From contig NZ_CP026167.1 in assembly GCF_002902985.1 (NCBI RefSeq), positions 4,768,522 through 4,832,521 on the forward strand: 64,000 nt of DNA, in the 5' to 3' direction. Under the pieces are notes generated by a model that was not told the DNA's origin, searched no databases, and saw nothing but the letters and a program-made list of their open reading frames with translations. Every line of letters starts with the position of its first letter. The stretch's first letter is position 1. Below, in pieces: positions 53,173 to 62,038 of this stretch. The DNA is from Leclercia sp. LSNIH1. Lineage in GTDB: Bacteria > Pseudomonadota > Gammaproteobacteria > Enterobacterales > Enterobacteriaceae. Position numbers and translations under genes: made by a program.

Positions 53173-53181
53173 TTATCCACA
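53173..53181 (+). promoter_or_regulatory. perfect DnaA box
   Basis: TTATCCACA is the highest-affinity DnaA nonamer. It is one of two perfect copies within 128 bases. Confidence 0.65.
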
Positions 53182-53272
53182 GATTGTGCCAATAAGTTAG
53201 GCACATTTTGTCTGAATTTTCGATTTTCGTCGCGCGTCAAGGCTGTAAATGGAAACAGTAGTGGGGGTTATT

Positions 53273-53305
53273 CCCAGTTATCCCATTTTTCTGTGGATAA
53301 CTGGG
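53273..53305. promoter_or_regulatory. 11-base perfect inverted repeat containing a DnaA box
   Basis: CCCAGTTATCC (53273-53283) and GGATAACTGGG (53295-53305) are exact inverted copies separated by 11 bases. The right arm and spacer edge contain the perfect DnaA box TGTGGATAA, and the left arm the partial box TTATCCCAT. It may be a protein-binding dyad or an RNA hairpin; DnaA is the obvious candidate binder. Confidence 0.6.
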
Positions 53306-53490
53306 TGTAAGATCCTGTTTATTGTCAGTGACCAGATTTGGACAACCTGGATAACCGACCGGCAGCACAGTAGAAAGTGGCCATAAAAATACATATAAAT
53401 CATTAACCTGGCACATGCAAAAAGAAAAAGATAAACTCTCTCAGTGCGGTGGAAAACTGCTGTTCATTTTTTAACCAAAAGGCAATTATC

Positions 53491-54183
53491 ATGCTTCCCC
53501 TCGCTCCCCTCTCTTCGCCTCCTGCTACAGAAGCGGTGTTACTGCAACAAGCGCAGCGTCTGGCGGGCTATTCGCTGGGTGAACTCGCTGCCCTGGCAGG
53601 CCTGCCCATTCCGCCCGATCTTAAGCGCGATAAAGGCTGGACAGGCGTTCTGCTGGAGCTGTGGCTGGGTGCCAGCTCGGGCAGTAAGCCTGAACAGGAT
53701 TTTGCCGCCCTGGGGGTAGAGCTCAAGACCATCCCCATCGACAGCGCAGGCCGCCCCCTGGAGACGACGTTTGTCTGCGTGGCGCCGCTAACCGGCAATA
53801 CGGGGATCACATGGGAGAGCAGTCACGTGCGGCATAAGCTGAAACGCGTGCTGTGGATCCCGGTTGAGGGGGATCGCGCGATCCCGCTGGCCGCCCGTCG
53901 CGTGGGAGCCCCGCTGATCTGGAGCCCGAACGAAGAAGAAGATCGTCAGCTGCGTCTGGACTGGGAGGAGTTGATGGACATGATCGTCCTGGGTCAGGTT
54001 GAGCGCATCACTGCCCGCCACGGCGAGGTGCTCCAGCTACGGCCAAAAGCCGCAAACAGTAAAGCGCTCACCGAAGCCATCGGCGCACGCGGCGAACCGA
54101 TCCTCACCCTGCCCCGGGGCTTTTATCTGAAAAAAAACTTCACGGGCGCGTTGCTGGCACGTCACTTTCTTTTGAATACCTGA
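53491..54183 (+). CDS. mutH: DNA mismatch repair endonuclease MutH
   Basis: MutH nicks the unmethylated strand at hemimethylated GATC sites when activated by MutS/MutL, directing mismatch repair to the new strand. It has 230 residues from ATG 53491 (E. coli 229); the longer in-frame reading lacks homology. The catalytic D-(X)6-E-X-K motif is in [13 protein letters not shown]. It keeps [15 protein letters not shown] and the C-terminal [19 protein letters not shown]. It is separated from rppH by a long control region and followed by ygdR. Confidence 0.97.
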   Translation: MLPLAPLSSPPATEAVLLQQAQRLAGYSLGELAALAGLPIPPDLKRDKGWTGVLLELWLGASSGSKPEQDFAALGVELKTIPIDSAGRPLETTFVCVAPLTGNTGITWESSHVRHKLKRVLWIPVEGDRAIPLAARRVGAPLIWSPNEEEDRQLRLDWEELMDMIVLGQVERITARHGEVLQLRPKAANSKALTEAIGARGEPILTLPRGFYLKKNFTGALLARHFLLNT

Positions 54184-54312
54184 CTTTTTAGCCAGAATGT
54201 TGCTTTTTATCACATATTTCCCTGTTTTTTCAGAATTGACCACTTTCAGAAAAACAACGGCAGAGTTATTACTACACTGATAACTAACACGAGCCAGGCG
54301 GAGGTAACAAGA

Positions 54313-54531
54313 ATGAAGAAATGGGCAGTGATAATCTCGGCAGTTGGTTTAGCGTTTGCCGTTTCTGGTTGTAGCAGCGACTACGTCATGGCGACCAAAG
54401 ATGGTCGTATGATTCTGACCGACGGCAAACCCGAAGTCGACGATGATACCGGGCTGGTCAGCTACCGCGATCAGCAGGGTAACAATATGCAGATTAACCG
54501 CGACGAAGTTTCACAGATTATAGAAAGATAA
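54313..54531 (+). CDS. ygdR: YgdR family lipoprotein
   Basis: A 72-residue lipoprotein of the YgdI/YgdR (DUF903) family; function unknown. The signal peptide [20 protein letters not shown] ends in the lipobox VSGC. The mature part, [20 protein letters not shown] then [22 protein letters not shown], parallels YgdI. An AGGCGGAGG ribosome-binding site precedes the ATG. It lies between mutH and tas, with its own hairpin terminator. Confidence 0.95.
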   Translation: MKKWAVIISAVGLAFAVSGCSSDYVMATKDGRMILTDGKPEVDDDTGLVSYRDQQGNNMQINRDEVSQIIER

Positions 54532-54534
54532 TAG

Positions 54535-54565
54535 TAAAGGTCAGCGGCTTGCTGGCCTTTTGATT
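54535..54565 (+). terminator. terminator after ygdR
   Basis: AAAGGTCAGC and GCTGGCCTTT pair around a GGCTT loop and are followed by a T-rich run. Confidence 0.85.
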
Positions 54566-54647
54566 TTTCTCTTCCCCTCTGTCATGTTTATAGTCCTTTG
54601 TCGGGAGTTTCCTGACGCAGATAACATGTCAAATAAGGAAGCCGGCT

Positions 54648-55688
54648 ATGCATTATCACCGTATCCCCCATAGCGCTCTTGAGATAAGCCAACTGGGGTT
54701 GGGCACGATGACATTTGGTGAACAAAATAGCGAAGCCGATGCCCATGCACAACTCGATTACGCCGTCAGCCAGGGCATTAACCTGATTGATGTCGCGGAA
54801 ATGTACCCCGTGCCGCCGCGTCCTGAAACACAGGGCTTAACTGAAACCTACGTCGGCAACTGGCTGGCAAAGCGCGGTAATCGCGAAAAGCTGATTGTCG
54901 CCTCCAAGGTCAGCGGTCCCTCCCGCAATAACGATAGCGGCATTCGCCCGAATCAGGTCCTCGATCGTAAAAACATCCGCGCCGCGCTGGACGCCAGCCT
55001 GACGCGTCTGCAGACCGATTATCTCGATCTCTATCAGGTTCACTGGCCGCAGCGCGCAACAAACTGCTTTGGCAAACTGGGCTATAGCTGGAGCGACAGT
55101 GCGCCCGTTGTCACGCTGCTGGAAACCCTGGAAGCGTTAACCGAGTGCCAGCGCGCAGGCAAAATCCGCTACATTGGCGTCTCTAACGAAACGGCGTTCG
55201 GCGTGATGCGTTATCTGCACCTGGCAGACAAGCACGACCTGCCGCGTATCGTGACCATTCAGAACCCATACAGCCTGCTGAACCGCAGCTACGAAGTGGG
55301 TCTGGCGGAAGTGAGCCAGTATGAAGGCGTTGAGCTGCTGGCGTACTCCTGCCTGGGCTTTGGTACGCTGACCGGTAAGTATCTTAACGGCGCAAAACCG
55401 GCGGGAGCGCGTAATACCCTGTTCAGCCGCTTTACCCGGTACAGCGGCGAGCAGACGCAAAAAGCGGTGGCGGCCTATGTCGATATCGCCAGACGTCACG
55501 GGCTCGATCCGGCGCAGATGGCGCTGGCCTTTGTGCGCCGTCAGCCGTTTGTGGCCAGCACCCTGCTGGGCGCGACCACCATGGAGCAGCTGAAAACGAA
55601 TATCGAAAGCTTCCATCTGGAGTTGAGCGAAGAGGTGTTAGCGGAGATTGAGGCGGTGCATCAGGTATATACCTATCCGGCACCGTAA
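54648..55688 (+). CDS. tas: aldo-keto reductase Tas
   Basis: Tas is an NADP(H)-dependent aldo-keto reductase. The E. coli gene was found as a suppressor of a tyrosine auxotroph, and the natural substrate is not established. It has 346 residues, as in E. coli. AKR features are GLGTMTFGEQNSEADAH, NLIDVAEMYPVPPRP with the catalytic Asp and Tyr, the Lys in IVASKVSG, and the His in LYQVHWPQR. The NADP site region is FVASTLLGATTMEQLKTN. It is a single gene with a terminator directly after it. Confidence 0.96.
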   Translation: MHYHRIPHSALEISQLGLGTMTFGEQNSEADAHAQLDYAVSQGINLIDVAEMYPVPPRPETQGLTETYVGNWLAKRGNREKLIVASKVSGPSRNNDSGIRPNQVLDRKNIRAALDASLTRLQTDYLDLYQVHWPQRATNCFGKLGYSWSDSAPVVTLLETLEALTECQRAGKIRYIGVSNETAFGVMRYLHLADKHDLPRIVTIQNPYSLLNRSYEVGLAEVSQYEGVELLAYSCLGFGTLTGKYLNGAKPAGARNTLFSRFTRYSGEQTQKAVAAYVDIARRHGLDPAQMALAFVRRQPFVASTLLGATTMEQLKTNIESFHLELSEEVLAEIEAVHQVYTYPAP

Positions 55689-55695
55689 TAAACGC

Positions 55696-55721
55696 AAAAA
55701 GGCAACGACAGTTGCCTTTTT
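55696..55721 (+). terminator. terminator after tas
   Basis: AAAAAGGCAAC and GTTGCCTTTTT form an 11-base perfect stem with a GACA loop, seven bases after the tas stop. The symmetry would let it work in both directions. Confidence 0.9.
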
Positions 55722-55730
55722 AGTTTCACA

Positions 55731-55814
55731 GGTCGGGTAAGGCGAAGCCGCCATTCGACAAGTCGCTCCGGTGTCGCATGGTTGCCCGGCGGCGCTTCGC
55801 TTGCCGGGCCTACA
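55731..55814. repeat. pair of REP elements (BIME)
   Basis: GGTCGGGTAAGGCGAAGCC (from 55731) and GCCCGGCGGCGCTTCGCTTG (from 55784) are oppositely oriented REP-type sequences between the convergent genes tas and lplT. Confidence 0.85.
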
Positions 55815-55847
55815 AGGACAAAGGCGGATTTCGTAGCCGCCACCACA

Positions 55848-57041
55848 TCACCGCCGACGCTGCCACACCCACAGCGCCGCTATCGCCACCGCAAACAGCC
55901 CGCCAAACCCGACGCCAATGCCCACCACAGGTACGCCCACCTTCACCGCCAGCGAGTAAAGGCCGAGCATCAGCAGCATGGCGGCGTTTTCGCCGAGATT
56001 CTGCACCGCGATGGCATTTCCCGCGCCGACGGTATGCTTCCCGCGCTCCTGGAGCAGCGCGTTCAGCGGCACCACAAAGAAGCCACCGCAGATCCCCATC
56101 AGGAAGAGCAGCGCATAGGAAGGCAACAGCGCATGTTGCAGGGCGAAGATCAACACCACCAGACCGATCAGGACCCCGGCAGGCATGCAGCGGGCAACGG
56201 TTTGCAGCGTAACCAGCTTCGCCGCGGCCCCCGCGCCCAGCACGATCCCCACCGCTACCATGGCGTTGAGATAGGTCGGCGTGGCGTTATCGGTGATGCC
56301 CAGCGCCGTCGGCACCCAGAGCACCAGCAGGAAGCGCAGCGTCACCCCTGCACCCCAGAACATGCTGGTGCCCATTAGCGAGAAACGGGTTTCGCCGTTA
56401 CGCCACAGCACGCGACAGGCGTTAAAGAAGCTGGCGGTCATCGGCGCAAAGCGCCAGGACTGCCCCGGACGCGCCGCCGGCAGTTTCGGGATAAACAGGT
56501 TGGCAATCACCGCCCCGCCATACACCACGGCACAAACCCCCAGCGCCGCCAGCACGTGCCAGTCGGCCAGTACGCCACCGGCTACCGAGCCCAGCAGGAT
56601 CGCCGCAATGGTGGAGGCCTCCATCAGCCCGTTGGCTTTCACCAGCTTATCGCCAGTGGTGAGTTCACCGAGAATGCCATATTTAGCCGGGGAGTAGGCT
56701 GCCGCCCCGACGCCCACCAGCGTATAGCCTACAAACGGATTGACGCCAAAGCAGATACTCGCCGCTCCCAGCAGTTTCAGGCTGTTGGCAAACATCATCA
56801 CCCGCCCTTTGGCGAAGCTGTCCGCCACCTGGCCGACAAAAGGGGCAAAAATGATGTAAGCGCCCACAAACACCATCTGCAGGATCGGCTGGCTCCAGTC
56901 CGGGTAAAACTGGGATTTGAGCAGCGCCAGAGTGGCAAACAGCAGTGCGTTATCACCAAAGGCAGAGAGAAACTGGGCGGCGATAACCGCCATCATCCCT
57001 TTCGACCAGATGGATGTGTTAGTGGGTACTGACTCACTCAT
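55848..57041 (-). CDS. lplT: lysophospholipid transporter LplT
   Basis: LplT flips lysophospholipids across the inner membrane so that Aas can reacylate them. It is a 397-residue major facilitator protein (E. coli 397), with about 12 helices. The start [10 protein letters not shown] at 57039-57041 matches E. coli; another ATG is immediately upstream. It overlaps the end of aas by eight bases, so the two are translated together. Segments [17 protein letters not shown] and [18 protein letters not shown] are characteristic of the family. Confidence 0.96.
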   Translation of the reverse strand: MSESVPTNTSIWSKGMMAVIAAQFLSAFGDNALLFATLALLKSQFYPDWSQPILQMVFVGAYIIFAPFVGQVADSFAKGRVMMFANSLKLLGAASICFGVNPFVGYTLVGVGAAAYSPAKYGILGELTTGDKLVKANGLMEASTIAAILLGSVAGGVLADWHVLAALGVCAVVYGGAVIANLFIPKLPAARPGQSWRFAPMTASFFNACRVLWRNGETRFSLMGTSMFWGAGVTLRFLLVLWVPTALGITDNATPTYLNAMVAVGIVLGAGAAAKLVTLQTVARCMPAGVLIGLVVLIFALQHALLPSYALLFLMGICGGFFVVPLNALLQERGKHTVGAGNAIAVQNLGENAAMLLMLGLYSLAVKVGVPVVGIGVGFGGLFAVAIAALWVWQRRR

Positions 57042-59193
57042 CATGCGGCTCCGCCTGTTCAACCATGCCTTTCAGGGCGACAAAATCCGGCTTACCACTG
57101 CCCAGCACCGGAAGTTGCTTGAGATAACGAATATCACGCGGCACGGCCAGCTCAGGGATGCCATGTTCGCGCGCCTGTTGCAGAAGTCGCTCGCGTTTCA
57201 GCTCGCTGTCGGTGGTAAAGAGCACCAGGGCTTCACCTTTACTGGCGTCGGCCTTCACCGCGGTGGCGTGCATTTTGTCAGGGGATACCCCCAGCGCCAG
57301 CTGCTCCACCATCTCCAGCGAGACCATTTCACCGGCGATTTTGGCGAAGCGCTTCGCCCGCCCCTGGATCTGCACGTAGCCCTGGTCATCGAAGCGCACG
57401 ATATCGCCGGTGTCGTACCAGCCGGTCTCCACCTCGCCGTTGGCGTTTTCCGCCGTTGGCGCTTCCAGCACGCCCGGATTTTCGACCCGCAGATAGCCGT
57501 TCATGATGTTGGGCCCTTTCAGCTGCAGACGTCCGCCCTCTTCAATGCCCGGCACAGCAAGCAGACGGGCATCCATTCCCGGCAGAATGCGTCCTACCGT
57601 TCCCGGTTTGGCCGCCATCGGCACGTTAATAGAGACCACCGGCGCGCACTCGGTGACGCCGTAGCCCTCCAGAATGCGCAGGCCAAATTTATCCTGCCAC
57701 AGCTGGCGGGTGCTCTCCTGCAATTTTTCCGCCCCGGCTACCACGTAGCGCACGCGATGGAAATCATACGGATTGGCAAAGCGGGCGTAGTTGCCGAGGA
57801 AGGTCGAGGTGCCGAAGATCACCGTACAGTTACGGTCATAGGTCAGTTCCGGTACGATGCGATAGTGCAGCGGGCTCGGGTAGAGGAACACTTCGGCACC
57901 GGTCAGCAGCGGCGTAAACAGTCCCACCGTCAGGCCAAAGGAGTGAAACAGCGGCAGCGCCGACATAAAGCGATCCCGGGCGGTAAAGTCGGCGATGGTC
58001 TTTATCTGCTCGACGTTAGCCAGCAGGCTTTTATGGCTATGAACCACCCCTTTCGGGTTCCCCTCCGAGCCGGAGGTAAAGAGGATCACGGCGGCATCTT
58101 CCGGCTGCTGTTTTACCTGCGCCAGGTGCGGCATCAGCAGGTGAGCAAAGATCCACAGCTTATCGCCGAGGGTGACTTCCGCCTTAAGATCTTCCAGAAA
58201 GACCCAGCGTACCTGAGTAAGCTGCTCCGGCAGATGCCAGAGTTTGCCTTTATCAAGAAACGTGCGTGAGGTGAAGACGGTGTTGATCTGCGCGGCGGTG
58301 AAAGCGCTGCTGAGCCCTTTCACCCCTGCGGTGTAGTTGAGCATGGCCGGGACACGGCCACGGGAGACGGCGCCAAAGATCACCGCCGCGCTGATCCCGG
58401 CGTTCGGCAGCATCAGGCCAATCTTCTCCCCTTGCTGGCTGTATTTCTCAAGAATTCGGCCGACAAACAGCGTCTTGGTCAGCAGCTTGCGATAAGTATC
58501 AGGCGCAAAATTAATGTCATCGATACAGTTTTTCTTCGCGCCATAACGGTAGAGCGCCGTCAGCAGCGACTCATACAGCGTTTCACGCGGACGCACCGCC
58601 ATCCGGGCTTCCATCATGATCTGATGCAGCATCTCCCCGGCGATCTTACGTCGGTCGCGGGCGCGGGGTGCATCGGGCATCGGCAAGGTGGTTGGCGGGA
58701 GCAGATGCAGGGTAATACGCGGGAACAGGCGCTGCTTCACCAGCCCTTTCAGGCGGCTGAAAAAGGTGAGTTCTGCGCCTTCAATGCGCACCGGCACCAC
58801 AGTGGCGCCCGATTTCGCTGCCACAAAGCCCGCGCCGTCATAAATTTTCATCAGCGAGCCGGTGATGGAGATGCGCCCTTCCGGGAAGATCACCACCGGG
58901 CGTCCCTGCCCGATCAGTCGCACCAGATGTTTGATCATCATCGGTTTGGTGGGATCGAGCGGAACGAACTCAATCACGCTCGACAGCCAGCGCATATACC
59001 ACTGCTGGCTGATGGAGGTGTAGACCGCAAAGACCGGGCGCACAGGTAAAAACAGCGCCAGCAGAATGCCGTCAATAAAAGAGACATGATTGGGGGTAAT
59101 AATAACGCGTTCTGCGTGCAGAGCCTGGGTGTCGCCAGTCAGACGGACGCGAAAGAGGATACGAAACAGCGTGCGGAAAAACCCAAATAACAT
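57034..59193 (-). CDS. aas: bifunctional acyl-ACP synthetase / 2-acylglycerophosphoethanolamine acyltransferase Aas
   Basis: Aas activates fatty acid on bound ACP and reacylates lysophosphatidylethanolamine at the inner membrane. It has 719 residues, as in E. coli. The N-terminal PlsC domain has [16 protein letters not shown] (HX4D) and [17 protein letters not shown]. The C-terminal AMP-forming synthetase has [37 protein letters not shown] and [20 protein letters not shown]. It overlaps lplT by eight bases, forming a lipid repair operon. Confidence 0.98.
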   Translation of the reverse strand: MLFGFFRTLFRILFRVRLTGDTQALHAERVIITPNHVSFIDGILLALFLPVRPVFAVYTSISQQWYMRWLSSVIEFVPLDPTKPMMIKHLVRLIGQGRPVVIFPEGRISITGSLMKIYDGAGFVAAKSGATVVPVRIEGAELTFFSRLKGLVKQRLFPRITLHLLPPTTLPMPDAPRARDRRKIAGEMLHQIMMEARMAVRPRETLYESLLTALYRYGAKKNCIDDINFAPDTYRKLLTKTLFVGRILEKYSQQGEKIGLMLPNAGISAAVIFGAVSRGRVPAMLNYTAGVKGLSSAFTAAQINTVFTSRTFLDKGKLWHLPEQLTQVRWVFLEDLKAEVTLGDKLWIFAHLLMPHLAQVKQQPEDAAVILFTSGSEGNPKGVVHSHKSLLANVEQIKTIADFTARDRFMSALPLFHSFGLTVGLFTPLLTGAEVFLYPSPLHYRIVPELTYDRNCTVIFGTSTFLGNYARFANPYDFHRVRYVVAGAEKLQESTRQLWQDKFGLRILEGYGVTECAPVVSINVPMAAKPGTVGRILPGMDARLLAVPGIEEGGRLQLKGPNIMNGYLRVENPGVLEAPTAENANGEVETGWYDTGDIVRFDDQGYVQIQGRAKRFAKIAGEMVSLEMVEQLALGVSPDKMHATAVKADASKGEALVLFTTDSELKRERLLQQAREHGIPELAVPRDIRYLKQLPVLGSGKPDFVALKGMVEQAEPHDE

Positions 59194-59285
59194 TTCAACT
59201 CCCTTTGCCTTTCAATTAGCCGGGTTACGGTAAATTGTGGCAGATTACACGAGAAGTGCGGTGGGAGCGACAACCGGATAGAGAC

Positions 59286-59373
59286 AAAAAAAAACCTGCG
59301 CATCTGCGCAGGTTGGTGCAAGAGATGAGTACGCAGTACGTACTAAGAATTCTCACCAATCAATACCTCTGGG
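59286..59373 (-). ncRNA. omrA: OmrA small RNA
   Basis: OmrA is an Hfq-dependent RNA, induced by EnvZ-OmpR, that represses outer-membrane receptor and curli mRNAs. On the minus strand it starts CCCAGAGGTATTGATTGGTG, contains the variable middle, and ends with CACCAACCTGCGCAGATGCG, CAGG and eight or more Ts; 88 nucleotides, as in E. coli. The 5' seed region is shared with omrB. Its upstream bases GATC are also conserved between the two copies. Confidence 0.96.
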
Positions 59374-59488
59374 ATCTTGATTGTGGCTCCGGGCAATCCA
59401 CTTCACCAGCGCAAAAAAGCAAGGGAATGAGCCGAAGTGCAACCAGGTGTGAATTTTATCGATAGCTGTTACATGTTGAACAACAAGC

Positions 59489-59571
59489 AAAAAAAACCTG
59501 CGTAAGAACGCAGGCTGGTGTAAAGCGTGTCAGTTAACCCGGGGTCAACTTCACCTATCAATACCTCTGGG
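59489..59571 (-). ncRNA. omrB: OmrB small RNA
   Basis: OmrB is the twin of OmrA with the same 5' seed (CCCAGAGGTATTGATAGGTG) and nearly the same 3' terminator (CCTGCGTTCTTACGCAGG then Ts), but a different middle (AAGTTGACCCCGGGTTAACT). It has about 83 nucleotides (E. coli 82). Both lie in tandem between aas and galR on the minus strand, as in E. coli. Confidence 0.96.
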
Positions 59572-59680
59572 ATCTCAAATGTAGCAACGCGGCCCAAACC
59601 CCTGCCAGCAGGCAATCGCAACAGCCTGAGGCAAAGTGTAACCAAAGATTCAAATTCACCCTCTTCTGTCACGCTTCGCT

Positions 59681-59695
59681 GTGTAACGATTACAC
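59681..59695. promoter_or_regulatory. near-GalR palindrome with a 3-base centre
   Basis: GTGTAACGATTACAC has perfect GalR/GalS-type arms GTGTAA/TTACAC but three rather than four central bases. It lies 134 bases upstream of the galR start. It could bind GalR weakly or another LacI-family protein. Confidence 0.4.
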
Positions 59696-59781
59696 CGTTT
59701 CCGCCAGCGTTTCTCACCTTTGTGAATTGCCTCACCGCCCTGCGCTTGAATACACCTCACTTTTCCGCAACACTATTGAGT

Positions 59782-59797
59782 GTGTAAACGCTTACCC
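59782..59797. promoter_or_regulatory. candidate GalR operator at galR
   Basis: GTGTAAACGCTTACCC agrees with the GalR/GalS consensus GTGTAANCGNTTACAC except near the last bases. It lies 18-33 bases before the galR ATG and suggests autoregulation. Confidence 0.7.
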
Positions 59798-59814
59798 TAA
59801 CAAGAAGGTAGAGA

Positions 59815-60831
59815 ATGGCGACAATAAAGGATGTGGCCCGACTGGCGGGTGTTTCCGTCGCCACGGTTTCACGTGTGATAAACAACTCCCCAAAAGCCAG
59901 TGAAACCTCCCGCCAGGCCGTGCTGACTGCCATGGAATCCCTGAACTATCACCCCAACGCCAACGCCCGCGCGCTGGCTCAGCAGTCCACCGATACCGTC
60001 GGGCTGGTGGTGGGCGATGTCTCCGATCCCTTTTTCGGCGCGATGGTCAAAGCTGTCGAGCAGGTCGCCTACCAGACCGGCAACTTTCTGCTGATCGGCA
60101 ATGGCTACCACAACGAGCAGAAAGAGCGTCAGGCGATTGAGCAGCTGATCCGCCATCGCTGCGCGGCGCTGGTGGTGCATGCCAAAAAGCTGCCGGATGA
60201 GGAGCTGGTGCATCTGATGAAGCAGATCCCCGGCATGGTGATTGTGAACCGCATTATTCCCGGCTATGAGCAGCGCTGCGTGGCGCTGGACGATCGCTAC
60301 GGCGCCTGGCTTGCCACCCGCCACCTGATCCAGCAGGGGCATACCCGTATCGGCTATCTCTGCTCCAACCACCCCATTTCGGATGCCGAAGATCGGCTGC
60401 AGGGTTATTACGATGCGCTGCGCGAGAACGACCTGCCCTGCAACGATCGCCTGGTCACTTATGGTGAACCTGACGAGCGCGGCGGCGAGCAGGCGATGAC
60501 CGAGCTGCTGGGACGCGGGCGTAACTTTACGGCGATCGCCTGTTACAACGACTCGATGGCCGCCGGGGCGATGGGGGTGCTGAACGATAACGGCATTGAC
60601 GTGCCGGGAGATATTTCGCTGATTGGCTTCGATGACATTCTGATCTCCCGCTATGTGCGACCGCGCCTGACCACGGTGCGCTACCCTATCGTCACCATGG
60701 CGACGCAGGCGGCGGAGCTGGCGCTGTCACTGGCGGATAAACGCCAGCCGCCGGAGATCACCCACCTGTTTAGCCCGACACTGGTGCGCCGTCACTCCGT
60801 TGTGCCGCCGGCAGAGTCCGCCAGCGAGTAG
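59815..60831 (+). CDS. galR: galactose operon repressor GalR
   Basis: GalR is the LacI-family repressor of the gal regulon; galactose releases it from DNA. It has 338 residues, slightly shorter than E. coli (343) because of a different C-terminal tail. The helix-turn-helix is ATIKDVARLAGVSVATVSRV, then the hinge NANARALAQQ and the sugar-binding domain with LVVGDVSDPFFGAMV and LIGFDDILISRYVRP. Its 3' end overlaps that of the downstream, oppositely oriented acetyltransferase gene by 40 bases. lysA, the K-12 neighbour, is not here. Confidence 0.97.
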   Translation: MATIKDVARLAGVSVATVSRVINNSPKASETSRQAVLTAMESLNYHPNANARALAQQSTDTVGLVVGDVSDPFFGAMVKAVEQVAYQTGNFLLIGNGYHNEQKERQAIEQLIRHRCAALVVHAKKLPDEELVHLMKQIPGMVIVNRIIPGYEQRCVALDDRYGAWLATRHLIQQGHTRIGYLCSNHPISDAEDRLQGYYDALRENDLPCNDRLVTYGEPDERGGEQAMTELLGRGRNFTAIACYNDSMAAGAMGVLNDNGIDVPGDISLIGFDDILISRYVRPRLTTVRYPIVTMATQAAELALSLADKRQPPEITHLFSPTLVRRHSVVPPAESASE

Positions 60832-61268
60832 CGGTAGAGGTGGACGGTTTTGTCCGGGTATTCCAGTCCGTCGCCGATATAGTGCCAGCCGTAGCGCTCA
60901 TAAAAATCGCGGCAGGCAGACCAGAGATGCAGTTCGCTAAAGCCGCTCTCTGCGGCGTAGCGCTGAACATGCTGCTGTAATTTCCCCGCCAGTCCCTGTC
61001 CGCGCGCCGCGTCGTCCACATACAGCGCCGCCAGCCAGGGATGGAGATCCTGACGGGTAATCAGGTCGCAGCGCCATAACCCCACCGTGCCGAGCAGGCG
61101 TTTCCCTTCGGTAGCAATAAAGGTGAGCGGCAGCGCGCCGGGGGTCTGGCTGTGGGTCACGACGCTTGTAAAAAACGTCCGAGGCACACCGTCGCCAAAG
61201 GCCTGCCACAGCCAGTCAATCACCTGCTCCGCATGTTGCGGAGCCGCGTACAGCGGTTGAATAATCAC
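60792..61268 (-). CDS. GNAT family N-acetyltransferase
   Basis: A 158-residue acetyltransferase of the GNAT superfamily. The acetyl-CoA-binding segment is in LAALYVDDAARGQGLAGKLQQH (motif A: R-G-x-G-x-A), followed by the C-terminal FYERYGWHYIG typical of motif B. The substrate is unknown. Its start overlaps the regulator gene's stop by four bases (ATGA), so it is translated with it. The last 40 bases overlap the 3' end of galR in convergent orientation. I do not recognise a specific named homologue. Confidence 0.88.
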   Translation of the reverse strand: MIIQPLYAAPQHAEQVIDWLWQAFGDGVPRTFFTSVVTHSQTPGALPLTFIATEGKRLLGTVGLWRCDLITRQDLHPWLAALYVDDAARGQGLAGKLQQHVQRYAAESGFSELHLWSACRDFYERYGWHYIGDGLEYPDKTVHLYRYSLADSAGGTTE

Positions 61269-62038
61269 ATCAGTTTCCCCTGAAAAAGGGAAACCGAATC
61301 AAACAGATAGCCGTCAAAGTCCGGGGCATCCTCGTCGGAGAGTTCCAGCAGGCTCTTTTTGACATTTTCCAGATGCTGAAACATGGCCTGCCAGGCGCCC
61401 ATGACGTCGCGACGGCGCAGGGCGGCGAGGATGGTTTGTCTGTCGCCCAGCCACTTCAGGCGATACGCCCGACTGGCGATATGGGCGTTGAACTGTTGCC
61501 AGAGCGGGCTACTGTCCATGTGATGCCAGATGCTTTCGACGGTGGCCAGCAGCATCTGATTCTGCGTTGCCCCCGCCAGCACCAGATGGAACATCTTGTT
61601 GTTGTCCTGGCTGTTATCGTTGGCGGCGATCGCCCGCTGCTCTTGCTCGATGATGCGGCGCAGGTTATCGATGTCCGCCCGGGTCGCCATCTTCGCAGCA
61701 AAGGCGGCAATGTTACTCTCAAGCAGCTGGCGCGCCTGCAAAATCTCGAACGGGCCGACGTCGCTGTGAAAGAAGCGCTCTTCCTCGTTCTCATGCTCTT
61801 CAGGAATGCGCATCACGTAGACGCCGGAACCCTGACGAATATCCACGGTGCCCTGTAGCTCCAGCATCAGCAGCGCCTCCCGCACGATGGTACGGCTGAC
61901 GCCGTAGGTTTCCGCAATGTTGCGCTCCGGCGGCAGACGTGAGCCCACGGGATAGTGCCCCTGGACGATCTGGGCGCGTAAATCCTCGCCAATCTCCTGG
62001 TACTGCTTCTTTTCCGCCGGGACGACAGCCTTATCCAC
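61265..62038 (-). CDS. FCD-domain GntR family regulator
   Basis: A 257-residue repressor or activator. An N-terminal GntR winged helix ([20 protein letters not shown], then [23 protein letters not shown]) is followed by an all-helical FCD effector domain ([46 protein letters not shown]). It resembles UxuR/ExuR, the hexuronate repressors, in length and in the phrase [21 protein letters not shown] of UxuR. Its location between a beta-glycosidase and an acetyltransferase suggests that it controls this locus. Its effector is unknown; the FCD family usually binds small organic acids. Confidence 0.88.
   Translation of the reverse strand: [257 protein letters not shown]

Larger units (their letters stand above)
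52807..53490. other. 684-base non-coding region between rppH and mutH
   Basis: An AT-rich region with no credible protein gene. It holds two perfect DnaA-box nonamers, TTATCCACA (53173-53181) and TGTGGATAA (53292-53300), and a one-mismatch copy, TGTGGATAG (52976-52984). It also has an 11-base perfect inverted repeat, a CRP-like palindrome (53115-53130), four GATC sites (about 53022, 53136, 53155 and 53310) and a small hairpin TGTGCC/GGCACA followed by TTTT (53185-53209). Promoters for both divergent genes must lie here. It is much longer than needed for two promoters. Confidence 0.7.

Noticed and set aside
52970..53310. Possible replication origin because of DnaA boxes
   Set aside because: No AT-rich 13-mer array was recognised and the neighbours (rppH, mutH) are not those of oriC (mnmG, mioC). 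A regulatory or titration site is more likely.
56917..58269. 450-residue open frame on the plus strand opposite aas
   Set aside because: Antisense shadow; composition (His, Gln, Arg) and position match the other shadows.
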